Shown here piece after piece: positions 1 to 8,518 of a stretch of 64,000 nt of DNA. The DNA is taken from contig NZ_LOPU01000029.1 in NCBI RefSeq assembly GCF_001469955.1, positions 620,001-684,000 on the forward strand. Direction: 5' to 3'. Below the pieces are notes generated by a model. It did no database searches, was not told where the DNA came from, and saw only the letters and a list, made by a program, of their open reading frames with translations. The first letter of the stretch is position 1. Each line of letters starts with the position of its first letter. This DNA is from Haloprofundus marisrubri. GTDB lineage: Archaea > Halobacteriota > Halobacteria > Halobacteriales > Haloferacaceae. The position numbers and the translations under genes are program-made.

Positions 1-293
1 GTGGCAACCCCAGCGCGGGTATCCCGAGCGGTGCGGAGGAGTGGTACGAGAGCGAGAAATCCCGGTCAGCGTCGCTGTTGGCCGACGCGGCGTCGATAGT
101 CGAACCCAACGTGCGGATGCGTACGGAGGTCGGACGCCCGACACGAACGATTCTCGACGTCGTCGACTCCGGCGAGTTCGACCACGTCGTGATGGGAAGT
201 CACGGCCGAAGCGGCGTCTCGCGGATTCTCCTCGGCAGCGTCACCGAAGCAGTCGTCCGCGGGTCGCCGGTGCCGGTGACTATCGTCCGGTAG
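1..293 (+). CDS. Universal stress protein (UspA family), C-terminal part
   Basis: The reading frame is open from the left edge (third base of the window sets the frame) to a TAG stop at 291-293, so the N-terminus lies outside the window. The visible end carries the UspA nucleotide-binding signature G-x2-G-x9-G-S in the segment GSHGRSGVSRILLGS, followed by a final beta strand ending VPVTIVR, the usual end of this fold. Family members bind ATP or are regulatory and act in the cytoplasm; the exact role is not readable from this fragment. The gene stands alone before a nitroreductase gene on the same strand. Confidence 0.85.
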   Translation, partial: GNPSAGIPSGAEEWYESEKSRSASLLADAASIVEPNVRMRTEVGRPTRTILDVVDSGEFDHVVMGSHGRSGVSRILLGSVTEAVVRGSPVPVTIVR

Positions 294-413
294 TTCCCGA
301 CGAAGTCGCCGGAGGGTCGCCTTCGCAGAGTCCCGACGAACGTGTCATACAGATACCGGAATAATCGACGGGCACCGCCCGGTTTAGTCCGCTGTCGCTC
401 CAACTCGGGGTCG

Positions 414-1049
414 ATGGAGTTCGAAGAAGTCATCGAGACACGGCGCTCCGTGCACGAGTACACCGACGAAGACATCGACGACGAGACGCTCGAAGCCATC
501 TTCGAGCAGGCTCGGTACGCTCCCTCCGGCTACAATCTTCAGCCGTGGGAGTTCCTCGTCCTCCGCGACGAGGAGTCGAAGGCGAAACTGCAGGAGGTCG
601 CCGGCGGACAGGAACACGTCGGCAGCGCGGCGGCGAGCGTCGTCGTTCTCGGGTCGAAAGACCCCGAAGCGCACGCCGACCGAGTGCTCGACGACTGGCT
701 CGACAAGGGGTATCTTCCGAACGAGGACGTCCGCGACGCCATCCGCGAAAACGTCGAAGGGATGGCGGAGATGCCCGAGTCCGAGCGCCGCGTCTGGACG
801 ACCCGAAGTACGTCGCTGGTAGCGATGTCTTTGATGTACGCCGCGTGGAACCAAGGCGTCGCTTCCTGTCCGCTCGAAGGGTTCGACGCCGAGGCGCTCA
901 CCGAGACGTTCGACATCGACGACGAGTACGAACCGGTGATGCTGGTGACGCTCGGCTACGCACCCGAAGAAACCGACGACATCGAAAACGACCGAAAGCT
1001 ACGGCGCTCGGTCGACGAAATCGTCCACTACGAGTCGTTCGCACCGTGA
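414..1049 (+). CDS. Nitroreductase family FMN-dependent oxidoreductase
   Basis: A 211-residue protein matching the nitroreductase fold. RRSVHEY (residues 10-16) is the FMN phosphate-binding start of the family and APSGYNLQPWEF (36-47) is the conserved flavin-contact segment. The C-terminal LGYAPEE stretch is also typical. Such enzymes reduce nitro compounds, quinones or related electrophiles with NAD(P)H; the substrate cannot be told from sequence. The start at ATG 414 is chosen because the family homology begins directly there and a TATA-like GGTTTAGTC (380-388) lies at the spacing of a leaderless mRNA. An in-frame upstream extension from 342 has no family support. Confidence 0.88.
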   Translation: MEFEEVIETRRSVHEYTDEDIDDETLEAIFEQARYAPSGYNLQPWEFLVLRDEESKAKLQEVAGGQEHVGSAAASVVVLGSKDPEAHADRVLDDWLDKGYLPNEDVRDAIRENVEGMAEMPESERRVWTTRSTSLVAMSLMYAAWNQGVASCPLEGFDAEALTETFDIDDEYEPVMLVTLGYAPEETDDIENDRKLRRSVDEIVHYESFAP

Positions 1050-1128
1050 GCAGCTAACGAACTGATTTTCGAGCAGAAGAGGGAGGTGCGGCCGAACGGG
1101 GTTCGTTTCGAGTGGTCGTCCGTCTCGT

Positions 1129-1491
1129 TCAAGCGCCGGGGATTCCCAGCGCGCTCAAGCCGACGACGCCCAAGACGCCGAGAACGTACAGCACGGCGAC
1201 GGCGGCTAACCACGCGACGACGCCGATTGCAGTCGCACTGCCCCACCCGCCGGGATACCGCCAGTTGATGACGCCAATCCACGCCAAGAGCGTCAGTATC
1301 GGTCCGATTATCGGAATCCCGCCGACGAAGAAACTGAACAGCCCCCAGACGAGCGCCCCGATAGCGGCCGTCACGACGGCGTAGCCGAAACTCGCCTGCT
1401 TGTCGATGAGCAGTCTCACACCGAGGTAGAGTCCGAGACCCCCGACGAGGAGGTTGACGAAGACGATGAGGATACTGTCGACGAGTGCCAT
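1129..1491 (-). CDS. Small integral membrane protein
   Basis: A 120-residue, strongly hydrophobic protein with four likely membrane segments (about residues 4-26, 37-57, 58-76 and 84-112) and short loops; a glycine/valine-rich last helix ends in a few residues. No catalytic motif is visible and I do not recognise a named family. Its ATG follows the stop of the amphi-Trp gene after one base (TGAGATG arrangement), so the two are almost certainly one transcript and translationally coupled. Confidence 0.7.
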   Translation of the reverse strand: MALVDSILIVFVNLLVGGLGLYLGVRLLIDKQASFGYAVVTAAIGALVWGLFSFFVGGIPIIGPILTLLAWIGVINWRYPGGWGSATAIGVVAWLAAVAVLYVLGVLGVVGLSALGIPGA

Positions 1492-1492
1492 C

Positions 1493-1732
1493 TCACTTCA
1501 CCTTCCATTCGGCGGTGATTTCGACCGTCTCCTTGTCACCACGAAGCTTCGAAGAGCGCTCTGTCACCGACACTTCCGTGTCGAACGATTCGGGAGGATG
1601 GACGGTGACTTCCTTGTTCCCGATACTCAACCGGACGTCGCCACCGGAGTCGAATTCGTCCGCGATTCGGCGTAGATAGCCCGCGAACTCCGGTCCTGTT
1701 CGTTCCTGTTTGCTCTGTGTTTTGTCGGCCAT
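1493..1732 (-). CDS. Amphi-Trp domain-containing protein
   Basis: A 79-residue protein with the look of the short haloarchaeal amphi-Trp family: a helical first half (SKQERTGPEFAGYLRRIAD) followed by alternating polar/hydrophobic strands and a tryptophan near the C-terminus (AEWKVK). Its function is unknown. The start at 1732 is preferred over an in-frame extension to 1816 because a TATA-like CTTTATCTCC (1763-1772 on the minus strand) sits about 30 nt upstream, and the extension would run through that promoter. It leads a two-gene unit with the small membrane protein at 1129-1491. Confidence 0.72.
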   Translation of the reverse strand: MADKTQSKQERTGPEFAGYLRRIADEFDSGGDVRLSIGNKEVTVHPPESFDTEVSVTERSSKLRGDKETVEITAEWKVK

Positions 1733-1825
1733 ACCCGTCGTTTTGTACAACGCAAAAGGAGATAAAGGTCGGCCGACTGTCAGGTTTGCGAGAACGTCAC
1801 GGGTGTCGACAGTCACTCCACCCGT

Positions 1826-3097
1826 TCAGAAGATGTTCGCCTGTCGGTAGACGCTGATGCCGCTTTGGGTGATTTCGTACGGTTTCGTCTCCCGGGAGTG
1901 GTTGGCGTCGCGTATCTTCTGAATCTCGATGGCGAGTCGGGTCTCACGGAAGTTCGACGGGCGGACGTACTGGAGAACGAACACCGCGTCGGTGAGATAC
2001 TCGACGATGCCGTGCTTGGAGGTGTAGGGGCTGTCCTCTCTCGCCTCTGAGGTGAGCATCGTCGTCACGCCGACTTCCTTGAGCGAACGAGCGAAGTCGA
2101 ACACCTCGCTGCGGCGTTTCGAGGGGTGGTCGTACATCATCTCCAGAAGCGACACCGAATCGAGGACGAGTCTGTCCGCGCCGAACTCCTCGATGAGTTC
2201 GGGCAGGTCGTTACGGATGCTCGCCAAACTGTTCGCCATCTCGACGGGGTCGAGTTCGACGACTGCCAGTCGGTCTTCCTCGACGTAGCGCCGGAACGGC
2301 CAGCCTTTCTCCTCGGCGGTGGACAACACCGCCTCACGGCTCTGTTCGAGCGTGATGAACACCGCTCGGCCGTCGTCTCGAAGCGCCTCGTCGAGAAACT
2401 GCAGGCCGAACGTGGTCTTGCCTGTCCCGGCGCTCCCGATAGCGACCATGAGCGACCGTTTCGGGATACCGCCGAGAATCATCTCGTCGAGGCCGTCGAT
2501 TCCGATTTTGACGCGGTCGATGTCGGAGTCGAGCGACTCCTCGTCGAAGTCGTCGCCGCCCGGACCGAACCCATCGTCGCCCGCGCCAAACCCGTCGCCG
2601 CCGCCGAACCCGAACTCGTCGCCTCCGGACCCGGTGTCACCGAAGTCGCCGAATCCGAACTCGTCCTCGTCAGTCTCCGACCCTCCAAAGCCGAAATCCC
2701 CCCCGCCAGCCCCCGAGTCACCGAAGCCGAAGTCTCCCCCACCGGAGTCGGACGCTCCGAAGCCGAAATCGTCCCCACCGGAGGCGGAGTCACCGAATCC
2801 GAAGTCGTCGCCACCAGCATCTCCGACGTCGTCGTTTCGCGTGTTTTCGACATCCAACTCTCTGTCGGAAGTACCCGACGACGTGGATTGCGTGCTGCTC
2901 GGGTCGCTGGGGCCGTCCGGGCGTTCTTCGCCGCCGACATCGGCGGACCACTCTCCTGCTTGCGTTTCTTCGGTTGGCTTGGACTCCTCGGTCGCCGTCT
3001 CCTCGGCGTCTTCGGCGTCTCCGACGCTCTCGGCATCCTCGGGGTCGTCCGCCTCGTCGTCTCGCAGTGCTCGCTCGAACCAGTCGTCGTCGCTCAT
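1826..3097 (-). CDS. KaiC-like RecA-superfamily ATPase with acidic, FG-repeat N-terminal tail
   Basis: A 423-residue protein. Residues about 195-423 form a RecA/KaiC-like (RadA/Rad55-type) ATPase: GSAGTGKT Walker A (221-228), a catalytic glutamate region ITLEQ (248-252) and RLVLDS Walker B (309-314). Residues 1-90 are acidic low complexity and 91-185 are a glycine-rich array with FGFG at 99, 111, 123, 135, 147 and 162, five of them spaced exactly 12 residues. Haloarchaeal KaiC-like single-domain ATPases are usually linked to signalling or gas-vesicle/chemotaxis-like regulation, but the partner is not known here. A mini-ORF at 3094-3165 overlaps the start codon (ATGA). Confidence 0.85.
   Translation of the reverse strand: MSDDDWFERALRDDEADDPEDAESVGDAEDAEETATEESKPTEETQAGEWSADVGGEERPDGPSDPSSTQSTSSGTSDRELDVENTRNDDVGDAGGDDFGFGDSASGGDDFGFGASDSGGGDFGFGDSGAGGGDFGFGGSETDEDEFGFGDFGDTGSGGDEFGFGGGDGFGAGDDGFGPGGDDFDEESLDSDIDRVKIGIDGLDEMILGGIPKRSLMVAIGSAGTGKTTFGLQFLDEALRDDGRAVFITLEQSREAVLSTAEEKGWPFRRYVEEDRLAVVELDPVEMANSLASIRNDLPELIEEFGADRLVLDSVSLLEMMYDHPSKRRSEVFDFARSLKEVGVTTMLTSEAREDSPYTSKHGIVEYLTDAVFVLQYVRPSNFRETRLAIEIQKIRDANHSRETKPYEITQSGISVYRQANIF
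2552..2815 (-). repeat. 36-bp coding minisatellite encoding FGFG units
   Basis: Within the KaiC-like gene, five units of 12 codons each contain an acidic residue followed by FGFG and a Gly/Ser/Asp spacer, then a looser sixth unit and further GF pairs. The constant 36-bp spacing of the first five FGFG motifs (residues 99 to 147) shows that the array arose by unit duplication rather than by loose compositional bias. Confidence 0.8.
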
Positions 3098-3165
3098 CGG
3101 TTCTCCGTCGTGTCCGCGCCGCGGCCGAGTTCGACGGTACTCCCCCCTGCCGGTCGACTACTCAT
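3094..3165 (-). CDS. Predicted 23-codon upstream mini-ORF coupled to the KaiC-like gene
   Basis: Reads MSSRPAGGSTVELGRGADTT plus three residues (ENR) and stops at TGA 3096-3094, overlapping the main ATG (3097-3095) as ATGA. A TATA-like ATTGATACC (3188-3196, minus strand) is centred about 27 nt before its ATG, so the mini-ORF would be translated from a leaderless mRNA end while the main gene would have a 68-nt leader. A GGAG at 3106-3103 lies 5 nt before the main ATG. Two thirds or more of its codons end in G or C. No homology is claimed; its role is inferred to be translational coupling. Confidence 0.5.
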   Translation of the reverse strand: MSSRPAGGSTVELGRGADTTENR

Positions 3166-3242
3166 CGTCCGTCTGTCGAATCCCGCCGGTATCAATGTTG
3201 CCCGTACGGTGCGCTTTTGACGGCCGCGGGCGAAGCCGTGCC

Positions 3243-4112
3243 ATGAACGTCGGCATCGTCGCTCAGAAGGGAAACTCCAGAGCGACTGCGCTCGCTGAAG
3301 AACTCAGAGAGCAACTCTCGACCGTAGACGCCTCCGTGACGCTCGACGAAGCGACGGGCGAGTCGCTCGGCCTCGACGGGCGACCCGTCGAGACGCTCGG
3401 CGACTGCGACCTCATCGTCAGCATCGGCGGCGACGGAACGTTTCTCTTCGCGGCCAGCGGCGCGGACGGCACGCCGATTCTCGGCGTCAACCTCGGCGAG
3501 GTCGGCTTTCTGAACGCAGTCGGCCCCGACGAGGCCGTCGAGGCGGTGCTCGCGGAAGTCGAAGCCGTCCGCAGCGGCGACCAGCGCGTCCGCGTCGTCC
3601 CCCGCCTCGTCGCCGTCGGCGACGGCTGGCGAAGCGACCCGGCGACGAACGAAATCGTCGTTCAGGGCGGCCGTCGCGGCCGCGGCGGCGGTATCGACTT
3701 GGAGGTGCGAATCGACGGGTCGCTGTACTCGTCGGGCCACGCCGACGGACTCCTCGTGTCGACGCCGACCGGCAGCACGGCGTACAATCTGAGCGAACGC
3801 GGACCGCTCGTCCACCCGAGCGTCGGCGGCCTCGTCGTCAACGAGATGTGTCCCGACGAGGGGATGCCACCGCTTCTGGTCGCCCCCGACGCGACGGTGA
3901 CCGTGACGGTGAAGACGACACTGAGCGACGAGACCGGTGGACAGTCTTCCGGACCCGCAGAATCGGGCGACGAGGCCGTCGTCGTCAGCGACGGCAAACA
4001 CTCCTATCCGCTGTCGCCGCCGACGACCGTCGAGGTTCGCCGTGCGGAGACTCCGCTACGAATTGCGGGGCCGTCTTCGGACTTCTTCGAGGCGCTCAAC
4101 AAACTCGACTGA
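3243..4112 (+). CDS. nadK: NAD(+) kinase
   Basis: A 289-residue protein with the NAD kinase signatures in order: GGDGT (62-66) that activates ATP, GVNLGEVGFL (81-90), NEIVV (136-140) for NAD binding, and the TPTGSTAY (174-181) loop. It phosphorylates NAD to NADP in the cytoplasm. Length fits archaeal and bacterial enzymes. An extra acidic, Gly/Ser-rich loop (about residues 225-245) before the last strands is probably a halophilic insertion. The ATG at 3243 has a TATA-like GCTTTTGAC centred near 3215, fitting a leaderless mRNA, and is divergent from the KaiC-like gene. Confidence 0.93.
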   Translation: MNVGIVAQKGNSRATALAEELREQLSTVDASVTLDEATGESLGLDGRPVETLGDCDLIVSIGGDGTFLFAASGADGTPILGVNLGEVGFLNAVGPDEAVEAVLAEVEAVRSGDQRVRVVPRLVAVGDGWRSDPATNEIVVQGGRRGRGGGIDLEVRIDGSLYSSGHADGLLVSTPTGSTAYNLSERGPLVHPSVGGLVVNEMCPDEGMPPLLVAPDATVTVTVKTTLSDETGGQSSGPAESGDEAVVVSDGKHSYPLSPPTTVEVRRAETPLRIAGPSSDFFEALNKLD

Positions 4113-4376
4113 GACGCGTCGCTCGGGAGATAACAATCAGGAGCGACCGCCGCGGGCACGCGAGTTTCGGTCGGTGACCAGGTCACCAATCCCCGTGCAG
4201 CGGTCGCCCCTGTATCGATGTTTAGGACTTCGGAGCGGATAACCACTTTCACACGAACAGCGGACAGTCCACGTTTCGAACGTGGATAGGGCGACGTGCG
4301 ACCGCCCCAGAACCCGGTCACACGGGCGACAGTTCGGGTGTCCGGTACACCCGTGTGGTCGGCCGACCCTCGGCGA

Positions 4377-7300
4377 TTACTCGCGGCCCCACTCGGCGGT
4401 CCGGCGCGGGCGGTCCGAGACGGCCATCACGTCGAGCGGTTCGTCGCTGACATCGAGCGCCGACAGCGCCGCGTTCGTACTCGCTTCCGTCGAGAAGTAC
4501 GGCACTTCCTCGGTGACACACGTTTCGAGCAGCTCGCGGTTGTCGGAGACGACGAGGTCGACTTCGCCGCGGCGAATCGCGTCGACCATGTCGTCGAACT
4601 CGCCGAGGTCGTAGTACGCGGCCAGTTCGCCGCGGAGGTTCTCCGCTGCTGCCGTCTCCGGGGCGGGGAACGAGTCGCCCTCGAAGGCGACGACGAGGGT
4701 TCCGCTCTCGGGAATCGCCGACCCGGCCGCCGATTGCGCCTTGCCGTAGGCCTTGGCGAACGTCCGGGCGGTGCCCATCACCTCACCCGTGGACTTCATC
4801 TCCGGACCGAGGCGCGGGTCGCTGCCCGGAAGACGGTCGAACGGTAACACGACCTCTTTGACGCTCGCGTGCTCGGGAATCTGTTCTTCCACACTGAGTT
4901 CGGCGAGTGACGCGCCCGCCATCGCCTTCGCCGCGAGTTTGGCGATTGGGACACCGGCGGCCTTCGAGACGAACGGCACCGTCCGCGAGGAACGCGGGTT
5001 CGCTTCGAGCACGAACACGTCGCCGTCTTTCACGGCCAACTGGACGTTCAACAGACCGACCGTCGAGAGCGCGCGGGCGATGTCTTCGGTGACTTCGCGG
5101 ACGCGACTCATCGTTTCGGCGTCGAGCGACTGCGGCGGGATAACGCAGGCCGAGTCGCCGGAGTGGACGCCCGCGGATTCGACGTGTTCCATCACGCCGC
5201 CGATTATCACGTCTTCGCCGTCGGAGACGGCGTCCACGTCGAGTTCGATTGCGCCGTCGAGGAACTCGTCGACGAGGATGGGTTTGTCGGGGCTGACGCG
5301 GACGGCTTCCTCGATGTAGGTCTCCAGTTCGTCGTCGTCGTCGACGACGCGCATCGCGCGGCCACCGAGCACGTAACTCGGGCGGACGAGCACCGGGTAG
5401 CCGATATCGTTGGCGAGTTCGAGCGCCTCTCCCTCGGTTGTCGCCGTCCCGCCGCGCGGTTGGGCGACGCCCATCTCGTCCATCAGTGCGTTGAACCGGT
5501 CGCGGTCCTCCGCGAGGTCCATCGCTTCGACGGTGGTGCCGAGAATCTCGCAGTCGAGTCCTCTGCGCTCCAACTCGTCTTCCAGCGGTTCGCCCACGTT
5601 CACGGAGGTTTGGCCGCCGAACTGCACCATCACGCCGTCGGCACCCGTCGCTTCGATTACGTCGGCGACTTCCTCGGCGGTGACTGGCTCGAAGAACAGT
5701 CCATCCGACGTGTCGTAGTCCGTCGACACGGTCTCGGGGTTGTTGTTGACGACGTGGGCGTCGATACCCATCTCGCGGAGCGCACGGACCGCGTGGACCG
5801 CGCAGTAGTCGAACTCGACGCCTTGGCCGATGCGGATGGGGCCGCCGCCGACGACGACGACGCTCGTCGCGTCGCGGTCGACCTGCACCTCGTCGAGCGG
5901 GTCGCCGTTGAGGTATTCGGGTTGGCGCGCCGAGTAGTAGTACGGCGTCGACGCCTCGAACTCGCCGGCACAGGTGTCGACCTGCTTGAACGAGCGGTCC
6001 GGCACGCTCATCTCGACTTCCTCGACCCCGACGCCCGCCGTCGCGGCGACGTCGGCGTTCGTGAGGCCTCTCGACGCTGCGGCGCTGAAGTCGCCCTCCG
6101 CGGCGGCGACGGTCGATTCGACGACGCGGCCGTAGCGCTCGACGTACCACGACTCGATTCCCGTGAGTTCTGCGACCTCGGTGGCCGAGTAGCCGCGCTC
6201 GAACGCCTCGAACATCGCGTACGGACGGTCCGGCGAGGGTTTTTCGAGGTATTCGGTCTCCAGTTCGTCGTCGCTCACGTCGGCCCAGTCGACGGCCGGG
6301 TCGTACTCCGAGGAGCGAAGCGCCTTCAAAAGCGACTCCTCGAACGTCCGACCGATAGCCATCGCCTCGCCTGTCGACTTCATCGCCGTGCTGAGCGTGA
6401 AGTCCACGTCCTCGAACTTGTCCTTGGGCCACCGTGGCACCTTCGTCACGATGTAGTCGATTGCTGGCTCGAACGCCGCCGTCGTTTCACCAGTGATTTC
6501 GTTTTCTATCTCGTGGAGGCGTTTACCGAGCGCGACTTTCGCCGTCACGCGGGCGATTGGGTAACCGGTCGCCTTCGACGCCAGTGCCGAAGACCGGGAG
6601 ACGCGCGGGTTCACTTCCACCACGCGGTACTCGCCGCCGGGCGTGCCGTCGTCGCGCCACGCGAACTGAATGTTACAGCCACCCTGAATTCCTAACTCCC
6701 TAATGACTTCGAGCGCTGCGTCGCGCATCTCCTGGTGACCCTCGTCGGGAATCACCTGCGATGGGGTCACGACGACGGACTCGCCGGTGTGGATGCCCAT
6801 CGGGTCGAGGTTCTCCATGTTGCAGATGATGATACAGGAGTTGTCGGCGTCGCGCATCACCTCGTACTCCAGTTCGACCCATCCGGCGATGGACTCGGTG
6901 ATGAGTACTTCGCTGTTGCGCGAGAGGCGAAGCCCCTTGCGGACGCGTTCGATGAGTTCGTCCATCTCGTCGACGACGCCGGAGCCGGACCCACCGAGCG
7001 TGTACGTCGTCCGCGCGATGACGGGCAGGCCGCCGACTTCGTCGACGGCTTCGTCGACGCGTTCTTCCAAGTCGTCCTCGGTGATGTTCGCCACCTTCTC
7101 GCCCTCGTCGAGCGAGATTGTCGTCGATTTCGGCATCGGTTGGCCGATTTTCTCCATCCGCTGGCGGAACAGGTCGCGGTCCTCCGTCGCGTAGATGGTG
7201 TCCAGCGGCGTCCCCATGATTTCGACGTCGTGTTCTTCGAGGACGCCCTCCTCTGCGAGTTCGGCGGTGACGTTCAGACCCGTCTGCCCGCCCAGTCCGG

Positions 7301-7589
7301 CGATGACGCCGTCGGGTTTCTCCTTTGCGATTATCTCCGAGATGGCCTCGGTCGTGATGGGTTCGATGTAGACGCGGTCGGCCATCTCCGGGTCCGTCAT
7401 GATGGTCGCCGGGTTCGAGTTGACGAGGACGACTCGCGCCCCTTCCTCTCGAAGCGCCCGGCACGCTTGCGCACCAGAGTAGTCGAACTCCGCCGCCTGT
7501 CCGATTTGGATGGGGCCGCTGCCGATGAGCAGAATGGTCCGGTCGTCGGACGTCGCCTGCTGGTCTGTCGAGAGTGCCTCGTCGGTCAT
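4377..7589 (-). CDS. carB: Carbamoyl-phosphate synthase large subunit
   Basis: A 1070-residue protein with the duplicated ATP-grasp architecture of CarB. The first half starts with LLIGSGPIQIGQAAEFDYSG and the second with VVVGGGPIRIGQGVEFDY, the paired N-terminal motifs of the two carbamoyl-phosphate synthetase modules; both halves have complete ATP-grasp regions, and about 130 C-terminal residues form the MGS-like allosteric domain. It makes carbamoyl phosphate from bicarbonate, ammonia released by the small subunit, and two ATP, for pyrimidine and arginine synthesis. The start at 7589 fits a TATA-like CTTATTAC (7613-7620). carA is not next to it; it must be elsewhere. Confidence 0.96.
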   Translation of the reverse strand: MTDEALSTDQQATSDDRTILLIGSGPIQIGQAAEFDYSGAQACRALREEGARVVLVNSNPATIMTDPEMADRVYIEPITTEAISEIIAKEKPDGVIAGLGGQTGLNVTAELAEEGVLEEHDVEIMGTPLDTIYATEDRDLFRQRMEKIGQPMPKSTTISLDEGEKVANITEDDLEERVDEAVDEVGGLPVIARTTYTLGGSGSGVVDEMDELIERVRKGLRLSRNSEVLITESIAGWVELEYEVMRDADNSCIIICNMENLDPMGIHTGESVVVTPSQVIPDEGHQEMRDAALEVIRELGIQGGCNIQFAWRDDGTPGGEYRVVEVNPRVSRSSALASKATGYPIARVTAKVALGKRLHEIENEITGETTAAFEPAIDYIVTKVPRWPKDKFEDVDFTLSTAMKSTGEAMAIGRTFEESLLKALRSSEYDPAVDWADVSDDELETEYLEKPSPDRPYAMFEAFERGYSATEVAELTGIESWYVERYGRVVESTVAAAEGDFSAAASRGLTNADVAATAGVGVEEVEMSVPDRSFKQVDTCAGEFEASTPYYYSARQPEYLNGDPLDEVQVDRDATSVVVVGGGPIRIGQGVEFDYCAVHAVRALREMGIDAHVVNNNPETVSTDYDTSDGLFFEPVTAEEVADVIEATGADGVMVQFGGQTSVNVGEPLEDELERRGLDCEILGTTVEAMDLAEDRDRFNALMDEMGVAQPRGGTATTEGEALELANDIGYPVLVRPSYVLGGRAMRVVDDDDELETYIEEAVRVSPDKPILVDEFLDGAIELDVDAVSDGEDVIIGGVMEHVESAGVHSGDSACVIPPQSLDAETMSRVREVTEDIARALSTVGLLNVQLAVKDGDVFVLEANPRSSRTVPFVSKAAGVPIAKLAAKAMAGASLAELSVEEQIPEHASVKEVVLPFDRLPGSDPRLGPEMKSTGEVMGTARTFAKAYGKAQSAAGSAIPESGTLVVAFEGDSFPAPETAAAENLRGELAAYYDLGEFDDMVDAIRRGEVDLVVSDNRELLETCVTEEVPYFSTEASTNAALSALDVSDEPLDVMAVSDRPRRTAEWGRE

Positions 7590-7923
7590 CGTTCCACGAA
7601 AGTTCGTACATCGTAATAAGCCCGGCGAATCAATGCGATATCCGCAGACTCTTTTCGAATATCGCAGCCAGTGATTCGTCGACCGTCGCTGACCGACTCG
7701 GGCCGAATCACAGGAGTTACCACTGGCAAGTGTTGTCGTCTCGGTGGGAGCCACGACCTCACGCGGCCAAAGCGTACGAGACTGCGACGTGTGGGGGCAC
7801 GTCGCCGGTGGCTCCCGGTTTTACTACCGATTCGAGCGCGGTCGCTCGTGAGAAGTAGCGACAAAGTGACGACGAAACAGCGACGATACCGACGAGACGA
7901 CAGCTAAGTTAGAACGTTCTCGG
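7590..7923. other. Intergenic region between carB and the next gene
   Basis: These 334 bases hold the carB promoter and inverted repeat at 7613-7666. The remainder (7667-7923) is the 3' flank of the minus-strand gene at 7924-8457; short open frames exist on both strands but have no family resemblance and no promoter support. I see no RNA gene or repeat in it. Confidence 0.6.
7613..7666 (-). promoter_or_regulatory. carB promoter with an upstream inverted repeat
   Basis: A TATA-like CTTATTAC (minus strand, 7613-7620) is about 27 nt from the carB ATG. Upstream of it lies a perfect 8-bp inverted repeat, TGCGATAT (7634-7641) and ATATCGCA (7659-7666), separated by 17 bp. The 25-bp centre-to-centre spacing is close to two and a half helical turns. 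Position just upstream of the promoter suggests an operator or activator site, possibly for pyrimidine or arginine control. Confidence 0.5.
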
Positions 7924-8457
7924 TCAGGCGTACACGTCGTCCGAGTCGAGGTCGCGTTCGGCACGGTACTGCTCGACGAACTCGCTCACGTCGAACTGCA
8001 GCATCTCCGTCTCGAACTGCGAGAGGGCGTCGTCGTCCTCGGCGTGGCTCACGGCGTGTTCCATCAGTTCGACGACGAGTTCGACGATTATCTCGTGGAG
8101 GCGACGCGAGTCGAAGTCGGTCACCCACAGCATCGCGTAGCCCAGTTGCTGGTCCTCGCTCACGTCCTCGCTGACGACGCGTTTCGGGAACTCTTCGAGG
8201 ACGATGCCCATCAGATGCGGCGTGCCGAACTCGGGCATCTCCTCGCTCGTCGTCTCGATAGCTTCACGCAGGACTTCGACGAGGAACTCGGGGACGAACC
8301 GCTCGGGCGGGTGCGAGTCGGTGACGACGGCGTGCGTCTCACCGCACGCGCAATCGAACTCGCGCATCCCCAAATCGAGGTCTCTGACGCGCTTGGTCTC
8401 GCCGCAGGGAAGGTCGAGTTCGTCGCCCCCGCCTCCGGGGACGCGCGGTTGTGCCAT
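7924..8457 (-). CDS. Conserved haloarchaeal protein with an N-terminal Cys pair region (probably DUF5815)
   Basis: A 177-residue protein. The N-terminal 45 residues have LPCGETKRV and FDCACGETHAV, two CxxE/CxCGE elements that could form a small metal site (Cys 18, 36, 38). The remainder is acidic and helical (VPEFLVEVLREAIE; LHEIIVELVVELMEHAV). I believe this is the haloarchaeal family catalogued as DUF5815, function unknown. A TATA-like GTTTTTTAAAC (8480-8490) is centred 27 nt before the ATG, fitting a leaderless mRNA. Confidence 0.72.
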   Translation of the reverse strand: MAQPRVPGGGGDELDLPCGETKRVRDLDLGMREFDCACGETHAVVTDSHPPERFVPEFLVEVLREAIETTSEEMPEFGTPHLMGIVLEEFPKRVVSEDVSEDQQLGYAMLWVTDFDSRRLHEIIVELVVELMEHAVSHAEDDDALSQFETEMLQFDVSEFVEQYRAERDLDSDDVYA

Positions 8458-8518
8458 ACTCCCGTTTGCAGTCTCGAAGGTTTAAAAAACGCGCTTATCG
8501 TCGCCGTCGAACCGATTG

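Noticed and set aside
2126-3220. Long plus-strand open frame opposite the KaiC-like gene
   Set aside because: It mirrors the ATPase coding frame, has no domain motif and starts inside the gene; the Walker motifs on the minus strand decide.
4783-6432. Open frame of about 550 codons in another frame of carB
   Set aside because: Extreme arginine content and no motif; a frame shadow of carB.
7590-7754. In-frame N-terminal extension of CarB by 55 codons
   Set aside because: The extension crosses the TATA box and has no family similarity; ATG 7589 begins exactly at the usual N-terminus.
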